Positions 9,988-17,050 of a stretch of 64,000 nt of DNA are shown here, one piece after another; positions within the stretch are counted from its first letter, which is position 1, and each line of letters opens with the position of its first letter. The notes beneath the pieces were generated by a model. It ran no database searches. It was not told the DNA's origin and was given only the letters and a program-made list of their open reading frames with translations. The stretch is taken from NCBI RefSeq assembly GCF_003346775.1, contig NZ_CP031219.1:2232001-2296000 (forward strand), in the 5' to 3' direction. Both the position numbers and the translations under genes were made by a program. The DNA comes from Malaciobacter mytili LMG 24559. Lineage in GTDB: Bacteria; Campylobacterota; Campylobacteria; Campylobacterales; Arcobacteraceae.

Positions 9988-10449
9988 TTAAGCCTTTAAA
10001 ATCTCCAGCGTTTTTGTATCAATACTTTTATGAGTATTAAATGCTGCGATATTTGCTTCATAAGATCTTGTTGCTTCAATAAGATTAACCATTTCAGTTA
10101 CAGGATTAATATCTGGATATGCCACATATCCTTCCTCATTTGCATCAGGATGAGCAGGCTCATATCTCATAACTGGTTTAGCATCAGATTGAATTACAGA
10201 TTTTACAGCAACACCTCTTAATTCATAATTTGAATCTTTACTATTTGTTTGTTCAATATCATTACTATTAACTTTTTTTCCAGTATTTAAAAGTACATCT
10301 TCAAATACAACATTTTGTTTTTTATAAGGCCCACCCTCAGCTGTATGAGTAGTTTGAGCATTTGCAATATTTGCACTTACTACATTAATTCTAGTTCTTT
10401 GAGCACTCATACCAGAAGTTGCTACATTGTATCCATCAAAAAACCCCAT
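9988..10449 (-). CDS. flgC: FlgC, proximal rod protein
   Basis: A 153-residue rod subunit. The N-terminal rod motif (SGMSAQRTRINVVSANIANA) and the C-terminal helix (NLIEATRSYEANIAAFNTHK) are those of FlgC, and the internal segment YPDINPVTEMVNLIEA is typical. It is encoded 12 bp after fliE and 2 bp before fliK. Confidence 0.96.
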   Translation of the reverse strand: MGFFDGYNVATSGMSAQRTRINVVSANIANAQTTHTAEGGPYKKQNVVFEDVLLNTGKKVNSNDIEQTNSKDSNYELRGVAVKSVIQSDAKPVMRYEPAHPDANEEGYVAYPDINPVTEMVNLIEATRSYEANIAAFNTHKSIDTKTLEILKA

Positions 10450-10461
10450 AACTACTCCTTA

Positions 10462-10764
10462 TTATGCTTGAATTCTAGCAACTTCTTTATAAGCTGCAAT
10501 TGCTTTATTTTTTACTTCCAATGCAAGTTTTAAAGAAAGTTCAGCTTCTTCAATTCTTTGAACTGCTTCTTGTAAATTTGCAACTTTACCAGTTGCAATT
10601 CCTTCCATTGCATTATACCCTTCAACTTGTGCTTGATTTACTTCACCAATAGCATCTTTTAACATATTTGAAAAAGATCCTTGACCTTGATTTTTTACAT
10701 CAAGATTATTGTTTGAAGATATTCCTAAAGAACTTATCGAGTCTTTAATTGATGAAATATTCAT
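10462..10764 (-). CDS. fliE: FliE, MS ring-rod junction protein
   Basis: A 100-residue protein with the FliE pattern: a Gly/Asn-rich N-terminus, FSNMLKDAIGEVNQAQ, then a helix ending KLALEVKNKAIAAYKEVARI. FliE links the FliF ring to the rod and is the first rod component exported. It is encoded immediately upstream of flgC, as in many flagellar operons. Confidence 0.95.
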   Translation of the reverse strand: MNISSIKDSISSLGISSNNNLDVKNQGQGSFSNMLKDAIGEVNQAQVEGYNAMEGIATGKVANLQEAVQRIEEAELSLKLALEVKNKAIAAYKEVARIQA

Positions 10765-10775
10765 TTATAAATCCT

Positions 10776-11099
10776 TTACTCTTTTTTCTCACCAGCTGCT
10801 GCTGCATCTTTTATACTTAACTCAGCTAACATTGCATCAATCTTTTCTGCATTATATTTAAAATCCAACTCTGAACGTTTGTTTTCTAAATTAAAAAGTA
10901 ATATTATCAAAGATAGCATCATATTGGATACACCTTTTAAAACAACAGTTACACCAACTATTCCAAAAATCATTTCCAAAGGAGTAAATAAGTCTGCATT
11001 AATTACAAAAAATATAAGTGTAGCAAAGAATCCAGTAGCTATATATAATCTAAAGATTCCCGTATTAATTACGTTTTGCGAGAACTTTTCAATAATCAT
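10776..11099 (-). CDS. Small membrane protein of unknown function in flagellar operon
   Basis: A 107-residue protein that I do not recognise. It has two or possibly three hydrophobic stretches (LYIATGFFATLIFFVINADL, then MIFGIVGVTVVL, then MMLSLIILLFNL) and a charged cytoplasmic-looking tail (KIDAMLAELSIKDAAAAGEK). It lies 11 bp upstream of fliE and 77 bp downstream of flhG. Its place between the FlhF/FlhG positioning pair and the first rod gene suggests a flagellar role. Confidence 0.7.
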   Translation of the reverse strand: MIIEKFSQNVINTGIFRLYIATGFFATLIFFVINADLFTPLEMIFGIVGVTVVLKGVSNMMLSLIILLFNLENKRSELDFKYNAEKIDAMLAELSIKDAAAAGEKKE

Positions 11100-11176
11100 T
11101 AGATAATCCCGCTAATAAAACAATAATAATATTTAGTACACCTATTCTGTAAGATACAGACACCCTAGACTACCTT

Positions 11177-11992
11177 CTATTTAATATTTTTTAGTAAGGT
11201 ATCAATTATTGCTTGTAGTTGTCTCGTTGAGTCATCATTTTTGAACTCATGACTAAATAACTTTCTTAACCGGCCAGTCGTTGAAATATTTGCAGAAGTT
11301 GATACATTACCTATATATTTTACCATAAAATTGTCATTTAATCTATTTTTTTTAGCCAAATTTATTAAAGAATTTGAAATTGTATCTCCAATTTGATGAT
11401 TTCTTGTATGATTAAAGCACAACATAAGCTCTTCTTTATCTTTGGACAACATTTTCATAAGGGCATATAGGTCTGTTAAGGCACTTGGGTCTGTTGTAGT
11501 TATTGCTAAAATATTATTAGAAATTGCTAAAAACTCTTTTACATATTCATTTAATCCAGCCCCAGTATCAATAAGAACTATATCAAATTCATTTAAGTTT
11601 ATTACATCTTCTACTATTCTTGCAAAGACAAAAGAATTAGAGTGATTTGCATATTGGTATCCACTTTTTCCAGCTACTAAAAAAAGATTTTTATAAGAAG
11701 TTTGCAAAAGGGCTTCTTCTATTGTAATTTTACCTTCTATATAATCAAATAAAGTAAATTTTGGTTTAATATCAAATAAAACTTGCATATTTGCTAAACC
11801 AATATCTGCATCTATTACAGCTACTTTAAAACCTCTTGAAGAGAGTAAATAAGCTATATTTCCAGTAAAAGTGGATTTACCAACTCCACCTTTTCCAGAA
11901 GTAATTGTAATAAGTTTTGTTTTTGAAAGTTGCTTATTTCTTCTTGTTAAATTAATAAGCTTACTAGCTTGATTTGAGATTGTATTAAACAC
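11177..11992 (-). CDS. flhG: FlhG (FleN/YlxH), MinD-like ATPase controlling flagellar number
   Basis: A ParA/MinD-superfamily ATPase with the deviant Walker A KGGVGKST and the segment AVIDADIGLANMQVLF. I place the start at GTG 11990-11992 because it has AAGGAG 6 nt upstream and begins 3 nt after flhF; a longer reading from TTG at 12028 would overlap flhF and has no better ribosome site. The resulting 271-residue protein begins MFNTISNQASKLINL, where NQASKL matches the DQAxxL activator helix by which FlhG stimulates FlhF GTPase. Known FlhG proteins limit flagellar number and place. Confidence 0.93.
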   Translation of the reverse strand: MFNTISNQASKLINLTRRNKQLSKTKLITITSGKGGVGKSTFTGNIAYLLSSRGFKVAVIDADIGLANMQVLFDIKPKFTLFDYIEGKITIEEALLQTSYKNLFLVAGKSGYQYANHSNSFVFARIVEDVINLNEFDIVLIDTGAGLNEYVKEFLAISNNILAITTTDPSALTDLYALMKMLSKDKEELMLCFNHTRNHQIGDTISNSLINLAKKNRLNDNFMVKYIGNVSTSANISTTGRLRKLFSHEFKNDDSTRQLQAIIDTLLKNIK

Positions 11993-11994
11993 TC

Positions 11995-13146
11995 TTATCT
12001 CCTTGGACAAGAGTTGTTCATAAAACAATCAATTAAAAAAGAAGCATCAGAAACAATTAAATCATCAGGAACATTTTGACCAACTGAAAAATAAGTAATT
12101 GATTTTTTTGTTTTATGTGCAAAGGAAATTAAATTACCAAAACTTCTTGTTTCATCAAGTTTAGTAAAAGTTAAATAATCAATATTTAATCTTGAATAAT
12201 TTGTATATACTTCTAATAAATCACTTTGCTTCACATTTGCAGGTAAAACTAAAATTTTTTCAATAGGTAATTCATCAACTCTATTTTGATACTCATTTAT
12301 AAGTTCAATTTTATCCACATCATATTGAGATGACCCAGCAGTATCAATAAAAATATAATTACAATCTTTTAATCTTAATAAAGCTTCTATTAAATCTTCA
12401 GGATTTTTTACAATTTCCAAAGGAAGTCTCATAATATTTGTATAAGCTTGTAATTGCTCAATAGCACCAACTCTAAAAGAATCCAGTGTAACAATTCCAA
12501 CTTTATAATTTTGTCCTAATTTATAAGCATATCTTGCAGCCAATTTTGCAATTGTTGTTGTTTTCCCAACTCCAGTAGGCCCTACCATCATGGTAATTTT
12601 TCTTTGATGTTTTCTTAATGGAATTTCATGCTTTATTGGAATAATTCTTCTTAAAATTAATTTGAAAAAATCATTTACTTTTTTAGGATTTACTTTTAAA
12701 GAAACAGGCAATTGTTTAATTGTCTTTTTCATAATTGTATAAGTCATTTCTTGATCAAATTCATTTTGTTCAAAAAGATTATACATATCTACAAATTCAG
12801 GAGGAATTGTTAAATCATAAAGCTGACTTTTTGGGTCCCATAGTGATTTTTGAACTTGACCTATTGCATCTTGCATTTTTAAAATCTCAGCCCTAAAATC
12901 ATAAACTGAAGCTTGAAATTTCTCATCTTTTTTAGGGTCTTTTGAAACTATTTTTTTTGTATAAACTGATTTTTTTACCTGTGTTTCATCCTCTAGTGCA
13001 ACAACCACTTCATACATATCTTTATTTCCATCTTTTGCACTAGAAATTTTTTTTGTAGAAATTACAATTGCATCTTCACCACACTCTTCTTGTGCCTTTC
13101 TTAAAGCAATTGTAGGTGTTTCACCTAAAAAGGAAAGCATATTCAT
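11995..13146 (-). CDS. flhF: FlhF, SRP-type GTPase for flagellar placement
   Basis: A 383-residue SRP-family GTPase that positions polar flagella. The N-terminus (MLSFLGETPTIALRKAQEEC) is the FlhF B domain, and the NG domain begins near residue 150 with the P-loop GPTGVGKTTT at 189-198. The G-domain motif FIDTAGSSQYD and the guanine motif LTFTKLDETRSFG are present. It is followed 2 nt later by flhG and overlaps flgA by 4 bp. Confidence 0.96.
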   Translation of the reverse strand: MNMLSFLGETPTIALRKAQEECGEDAIVISTKKISSAKDGNKDMYEVVVALEDETQVKKSVYTKKIVSKDPKKDEKFQASVYDFRAEILKMQDAIGQVQKSLWDPKSQLYDLTIPPEFVDMYNLFEQNEFDQEMTYTIMKKTIKQLPVSLKVNPKKVNDFFKLILRRIIPIKHEIPLRKHQRKITMMVGPTGVGKTTTIAKLAARYAYKLGQNYKVGIVTLDSFRVGAIEQLQAYTNIMRLPLEIVKNPEDLIEALLRLKDCNYIFIDTAGSSQYDVDKIELINEYQNRVDELPIEKILVLPANVKQSDLLEVYTNYSRLNIDYLTFTKLDETRSFGNLISFAHKTKKSITYFSVGQNVPDDLIVSDASFLIDCFMNNSCPRR

Positions 13147-13541
13147 TCTATTCTTCCATCTTTATATATTTTTTCAATTTTCCCATCATTTCTTTTAATT
13201 CTTATATACTCTTCATTTTGAAAAATAATTTCACCATTTTTTTCAATTTCTATTGAGCCAAAACTAAAAACAACAGATTTCTTTTCAAAAATGCTAACAT
13301 CTTTTGTGCAAATAATTGAACCTCTAGCAATATAATGTAAAGCTTGAAAAACTTTTCCATCAATATCAGAAAGTTTAAGAGGAGTACAAGTACTTTTTAC
13401 AGAATCAACTTTCTGTAACATTAAATCTTTTACCTCTATTTTAGCTTTATAATGAATAACATTTTTTGCAACTAAAACATCAGTTGCTGCATAAGAGCTT
13501 GATAAAAAAACTAAAAATGTAAAAAGACTAAGCCTTAACAT
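13143..13541 (-). CDS. flgA: FlgA-like periplasmic P-ring chaperone
   Basis: A small exported protein: signal peptide LSLFTFLVFLSSSYA, then an SAF-like stretch (VLVAKNVIHYKAKIEVKDLM and IARGSIICTKDVSIF) and a C-terminal part (VVFSFGSIEIEKNGEIIF) of the FlgA type. I choose the ATG at 13541 because GGTGGAG lies 9 nt upstream; an in-frame ATG at 13559 lacks a ribosome site. The resulting 132 residues are shorter than many FlgA proteins (200 or more), so this may be a reduced version. P-ring protein FlgI is not in the window. Confidence 0.65.
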   Translation of the reverse strand: MLRLSLFTFLVFLSSSYAATDVLVAKNVIHYKAKIEVKDLMLQKVDSVKSTCTPLKLSDIDGKVFQALHYIARGSIICTKDVSIFEKKSVVFSFGSIEIEKNGEIIFQNEEYIRIKRNDGKIEKIYKDGRIE

Positions 13542-13905
13542 CAAATAGAACTCCACCATTTTTTTCTGTTAATTCATCTACAATATCTTTATACATTTGC
13601 TGAACAGGTAAAACTATTGCAGCAAGTTCTGAATTTAAACCATATAGTTTTTTTAGTTCACTTTCTAAATTATCAACTTCATCTCTATATTTATTTACAT
13701 CTTCACCATTTTTCATAGCAAGAATTAATTGTTCATTTAGTTGAGATTTTAATTTAGCTATTTCATTAATCATCTCTTCTTTTTCATCATTTCTTTCAAG
13801 CAAGTTTTCATGTTTTGCTTGCTTAATATCTTCTATATCTAGGAGTATTGATTCTTGCATTTTTAAAGTAAGAGATAACATTTTATTTACTAATTCATTT
13901 ATCAT
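13528..13905 (-). CDS. FlgN-like coiled-coil protein, probable export chaperone
   Basis: A 125-residue, almost wholly helical acidic protein with leucine-rich coiled-coil stretches (MINEIAKLKSQLNEQLILAM, then VDNLESELKKLYGLN). Size, composition and position between flgJ and flgA fit FlgN, the chaperone of the hook-associated proteins FlgK and FlgL. The sequence itself is too simple to be decisive. It overlaps flgA by 14 bp. Confidence 0.55.
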   Translation of the reverse strand: MINELVNKMLSLTLKMQESILLDIEDIKQAKHENLLERNDEKEEMINEIAKLKSQLNEQLILAMKNGEDVNKYRDEVDNLESELKKLYGLNSELAAIVLPVQQMYKDIVDELTEKNGGVLFDVKA

Positions 13906-13907
13906 AT

Positions 13908-14207
13908 CTACGACCTATTATTTTCACTTAAGAATTGATATAAAAGCTGACTAATACCCAAAGTACCTTGTGTATTTTTAGAAACAGCTTCAGTATACAT
14001 ACCTTTTATAATATCAGAACCTGTCCCCTCACCTGCAACACTAGTATTTTTTAAAGAGATATCCATAAGTTGCTGTGCAAAAAATGATTCAAAATCATCA
14101 CATACTTTTTTAAGATTTTCTTCTTCTAATTTTTTAACATCAATATTTTTAAATTTATTATCGTCATATTGATTATATTGTACTAGGGGTGCACTTAATT
14201 CTATCAT
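13908..14207 (-). CDS. flgJ: FlgJ-like rod-binding protein (no muramidase domain)
   Basis: A 99-residue protein carrying only the rod-binding domain of FlgJ: KVCDDFESFFAQQLMDISLK, then GSDIIKGMYTEAVSKN and GTLGISQLLYQFL. FlgJ acts as the rod cap or scaffold. The C-terminal peptidoglycan hydrolase of enterobacterial FlgJ is absent, as in several Campylobacterota. The start overlaps motB by 4 bp. Confidence 0.85.
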   Translation of the reverse strand: MIELSAPLVQYNQYDDNKFKNIDVKKLEEENLKKVCDDFESFFAQQLMDISLKNTSVAGEGTGSDIIKGMYTEAVSKNTQGTLGISQLLYQFLSENNRS

Positions 14208-14986
14208 TTTTCTTCCAACCTATCAAAGAAATTTTCTTCATTTAAAATATCTGATTGAATATTTTCTGAAAAGAATCGCATTTCAACTCTTCTATTATCA
14301 GAAGCAACTTCACTTTTTGGATGATAAGAAGCAAAAGCAGAAACTTTTAATTGCGCTGGGTCAATTCTATTTTTAATTAACTCTTTTACCACTTCTATTG
14401 CTCTTAAAGCTGATAAATCCCAATCATCTCTTGGAATTTTATCACTTTTAAAAGCCCCATTATCAGTATAGCCTATTATTTCTATAGAGAAAGTTTGAGG
14501 CATTGTTCTTATTACTCTTGCTATTTTAGCAATAAATCTCTTAGAAGCAGGATTATCAATTTTATATTCTCCTGGTTTAAACATAATAGTTGAAGGAATA
14601 TCTAAAACAAACTCATTTTTACCTTTTGTTATTTGCATAACCTGAGATTGATCAGCAGCTGTATCATTGGCCATCTCTACAATTTCTTTAATTTCATTAG
14701 AAGCCTCTTCTACACCCTCTTCAGCAGCCGTCATATTATCATCACTATCACTATTACTTTTATTATTAGAGTGTTCATCTGTTTGTTCTCTAACATCTGC
14801 TGTTTTATCCAAAAAGCCCATAGCTTTTCTCATAATATCAAAATACTCTTCAACTTTCTTTTTATCCATTACAGCCATAGATAGTAATAAAATAAAAAAT
14901 GTTAAAAGTAATGACATTAAGTCACCAAATTGTACTAGCCAACCTGGTAAACATTTTGGGCATTCAGGACATTTATTTTTAGCCAT
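14204..14986 (-). CDS. motB: MotB, flagellar stator protein
   Basis: A 260-residue stator subunit with a single N-terminal membrane helix (WLVQFGDLMSLLLTFFILLL). Asp22 within it is at the place of the proton-carrying aspartate. The C-terminal OmpA/MotB peptidoglycan-binding domain is visible as IEIIGYTDNGAF and DLSALRAIEVVKELI. The N-terminus has a Cys cluster (CPECPKC). It is encoded 9 bp after motA. Confidence 0.96.
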   Translation of the reverse strand: MAKNKCPECPKCLPGWLVQFGDLMSLLLTFFILLLSMAVMDKKKVEEYFDIMRKAMGFLDKTADVREQTDEHSNNKSNSDSDDNMTAAEEGVEEASNEIKEIVEMANDTAADQSQVMQITKGKNEFVLDIPSTIMFKPGEYKIDNPASKRFIAKIARVIRTMPQTFSIEIIGYTDNGAFKSDKIPRDDWDLSALRAIEVVKELIKNRIDPAQLKVSAFASYHPKSEVASDNRRVEMRFFSENIQSDILNEENFFDRLEEK

Positions 14987-14995
14987 ATTTTCTTT

Positions 14996-15751
14996 CTATT
15001 CTGGTAATTCAACTAAGATTGCATTTAGTTTCATTTTTATATTACCAATTGATTCTTCTGCTGCAATCATAGAAGCACCAGCGATAATAACCTCACACGC
15101 TGTTATTTCAAGACTATGTTTTCTTGATAATTTATTTTCAATAATACCTGCAAATAAAGTACCTAAAAGGGCCCCATACATTGTAGTTAATAAAGCAACG
15201 GCCATTGCAGGTCCAACAGCAGCAGGGTCAGAAAGGTTTGCTAGCATGGCAACTAGTCCAACTAATGTACCAATCATCCCCATAGCTCCAGCTGTTCCAC
15301 CAATATTTCCAAATATAGAGATCATTACGCTATGTCTTTTATCAATATGCTCTAATTTAGTCTCTAATAAAGGTTCAAGTACATCTGGTTTAGTTCCATC
15401 GACTATAAGTTGAAAGGCTTCTTTTAAGAAAGGATTTGTCTCTTCTAAAACTTTTTGTTCAATATGCATAACCCCATGTTTTTTAACTTCTGTTGCATAA
15501 AAAACTATTTTTTCTACCAATTCAGGTAAAGGTTCAGATTTAACTTCATTAAAAGCTACTTTAATTGCAGGAGTAATTCTTTTTAATTCTGAAATTTCAA
15601 ATTGCCCTGCTGTAACAGCTAAAGTACCACCAAATACAATAATAATTGAAGGCACATCAACATATACACCAAAACCTGCACCACCTAATATAATAGCAAG
15701 AGAAACAAATGCCCAACCTGCAACTAATCCACCTAATGTACTCTTATCCAT
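14996..15751 (-). CDS. motA: MotA, flagellar stator protein
   Basis: A 251-residue membrane protein of the MotA/TolQ/ExbB type with four hydrophobic segments. Family marks are VPSIIIVFGGTLAVTAGQF near the start and IGTLVGLVAMLANLSDPAA plus MAVALLTTMYGALLGTLFAG in the third and fourth helices. It forms the ion-conducting stator ring with MotB encoded directly behind it. The start is 1 bp past the end of fliY. Confidence 0.97.
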   Translation of the reverse strand: MDKSTLGGLVAGWAFVSLAIILGGAGFGVYVDVPSIIIVFGGTLAVTAGQFEISELKRITPAIKVAFNEVKSEPLPELVEKIVFYATEVKKHGVMHIEQKVLEETNPFLKEAFQLIVDGTKPDVLEPLLETKLEHIDKRHSVMISIFGNIGGTAGAMGMIGTLVGLVAMLANLSDPAAVGPAMAVALLTTMYGALLGTLFAGIIENKLSRKHSLEITACEVIIAGASMIAAEESIGNIKMKLNAILVELPE

Positions 15752-16651
15752 CTATTTTAATCCTAATTGATTCAGTCTTAAAGACTCATTTCCTATACTT
15801 TTTACTTTTAAACCAAATTTTCCTTCAACAATTACGGCTTCACCCTCTCCAATTTTAATTCCATTAACTAAAATCTCAAGTGGCTCATTTACCATTTGGT
15901 CTAACTCAATAATTTCACCAATATCCCATCTAAGAATATCTTTTAGTAAAAAGTTTTTTGTACCTAATCTTACACTTAACTTCAATTTTATATTAAATAA
16001 TAGCTGTAAATTATGTGCTGAATTTTCAGAAAGTAAAGAACTTATGCTTAATTCATCACTTCTTATTGCTTCATTTGTATTTGAAGATGAAACAGCGGGA
16101 ACATCAGGAGTTAAAGGTATATCATCAACTTTTGTTCCTGTTATAGAACTAACAAATGGTAAAATCAAATTATCAAAACTTATAATAATTGGTAATTTTT
16201 CATTATCCATAAGTAAATTTAGTTCAAAAATATTACTTTTTGAACTTATTGTTGAAGATTCAACAATAGATGCATTTAATATCTCAAATTTTAAAGTTCC
16301 CACATCTGGAAAATTTTGTGCATTTACTGAAGTTGCAAAACTTCCACAAATATTTGAGATTATTTCATTAACTGCATCAGCAATCTCATCATCAATATGT
16401 TCTTTTAAATCTCCCATTCCACCTAACATAAAATATTCAAATTTTGTTGCTGAAATAGTAGGAATAAAAAAAGAACAAGTTGAACTTCCTGCACTAAAAT
16501 CAAATTTTACATCAACTTCAATACATTGACTTGATTCTAAAGAAGAAGTATCAAATTCAGAAATAGAATCAATTGAAGCATTTTTTGATAATAGTTGTTC
16601 TAGAGTATTACATAACTCATCTTTTAAAATATTTGATAAATCTGATGCCAA
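15752..16651 (-). CDS. fliY: FliY, FliN-family switch protein with CheC-like N-terminal part
   Basis: A 299-residue protein whose C-terminal ~75 residues form a SpoA (FliN) domain: LFNIKLKLSVRLGTKNFLL, GEIIELDQMVNEPLEILVNG and GEAVIVEGKFGLKVKSI. The N-terminal 200 residues resemble the middle region of FliM/FliY (EHIDDEIADAVNEIISNICG). The FliM-type CheY-binding N-terminal peptide is absent, which favours FliY over FliM. A second, short FliN is encoded at 24099-24392; a true FliM is not in the window. The start is TTG with AAGG about 10 nt upstream. Confidence 0.82.
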   Translation of the reverse strand: MASDLSNILKDELCNTLEQLLSKNASIDSISEFDTSSLESSQCIEVDVKFDFSAGSSTCSFFIPTISATKFEYFMLGGMGDLKEHIDDEIADAVNEIISNICGSFATSVNAQNFPDVGTLKFEILNASIVESSTISSKSNIFELNLLMDNEKLPIIISFDNLILPFVSSITGTKVDDIPLTPDVPAVSSSNTNEAIRSDELSISSLLSENSAHNLQLLFNIKLKLSVRLGTKNFLLKDILRWDIGEIIELDQMVNEPLEILVNGIKIGEGEAVIVEGKFGLKVKSIGNESLRLNQLGLK

Positions 16652-16673
16652 TTAAACTAACCTTTTATTTTGT

Positions 16674-16985
16674 CTATTTTAGTTTTGATTCTAACTCTTG
16701 AAGTAACTGAGCTTTTACTCTCATCATATCTTCAGTTGGATACTTATATTCAGCTTCACCCCTTGTAACTTTTACAAAGAAATCTTGCGAATTTTTGTTA
16801 TATCCAAATCTAACATTATCTAAAATCACTTCATTTTTATCTGAAATTTGATTTGAAGATTGTGCATTTTTATACTTTTCATCTGGTACAATTTTTTCTT
16901 TTGTATTAACTTCAGAAACTTTCTGAGCTTTTTCAATTTGGTTCATCTTTGCATTATCAATTTCTGCAATTCTTCCTAATTCCAT
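16674..16985 (-). CDS. FlaG-like small protein, first gene of a flagellar operon
   Basis: A 103-residue protein with a charged, disordered N-terminal half and a C-terminal half (VRFGYNKNSQDFFVKVTRGE, then YPTEDMMRVKAQLLQELE) resembling the FlaG pattern of a short beta hairpin plus helix. FlaG affects filament length in other bacteria. The resemblance is weak, so the name is provisional. The ATG is preceded by TAGGAGC and by a well-formed promoter at 17017-17030. Confidence 0.5.
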   Translation of the reverse strand: MELGRIAEIDNAKMNQIEKAQKVSEVNTKEKIVPDEKYKNAQSSNQISDKNEVILDNVRFGYNKNSQDFFVKVTRGEAEYKYPTEDMMRVKAQLLQELESKLK

Positions 16986-17016
16986 AGAACGCTCCTATAA
17001 AATAGTATCTGCATTG

Positions 17017-17030
17017 ATTATATCAAAAAA
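17017..17030 (-). promoter_or_regulatory. Sigma-70-type promoter for the FlaG-like/fliY/motAB operon
   Basis: On the minus strand the sequence reads TTTTTTGATATAAT, a T-rich -16 block followed directly by a perfect TATAAT (17017-17022), the form described for Campylobacter housekeeping promoters. It ends 31 bp upstream of the ATG at 16985. No sigma-54 (GG-N10-GC) pair is seen in this gap. Confidence 0.65.
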
Positions 17031-17050
17031 TAAATAAATTTTTAACTGAT

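Noticed and set aside
14667-15413. Long plus-strand ORF of 248 codons opposite motB and motA
   Set aside because: It is the complement of two well-recognised stator genes; its Ser/Ile-rich composition is what an antisense reading of hydrophobic genes gives, and it spans the junction of the two.
16044-16529. 161-codon plus-strand ORF opposite fliY
   Set aside because: Antisense shadow of a clear SpoA-domain gene, with no recognisable domain.
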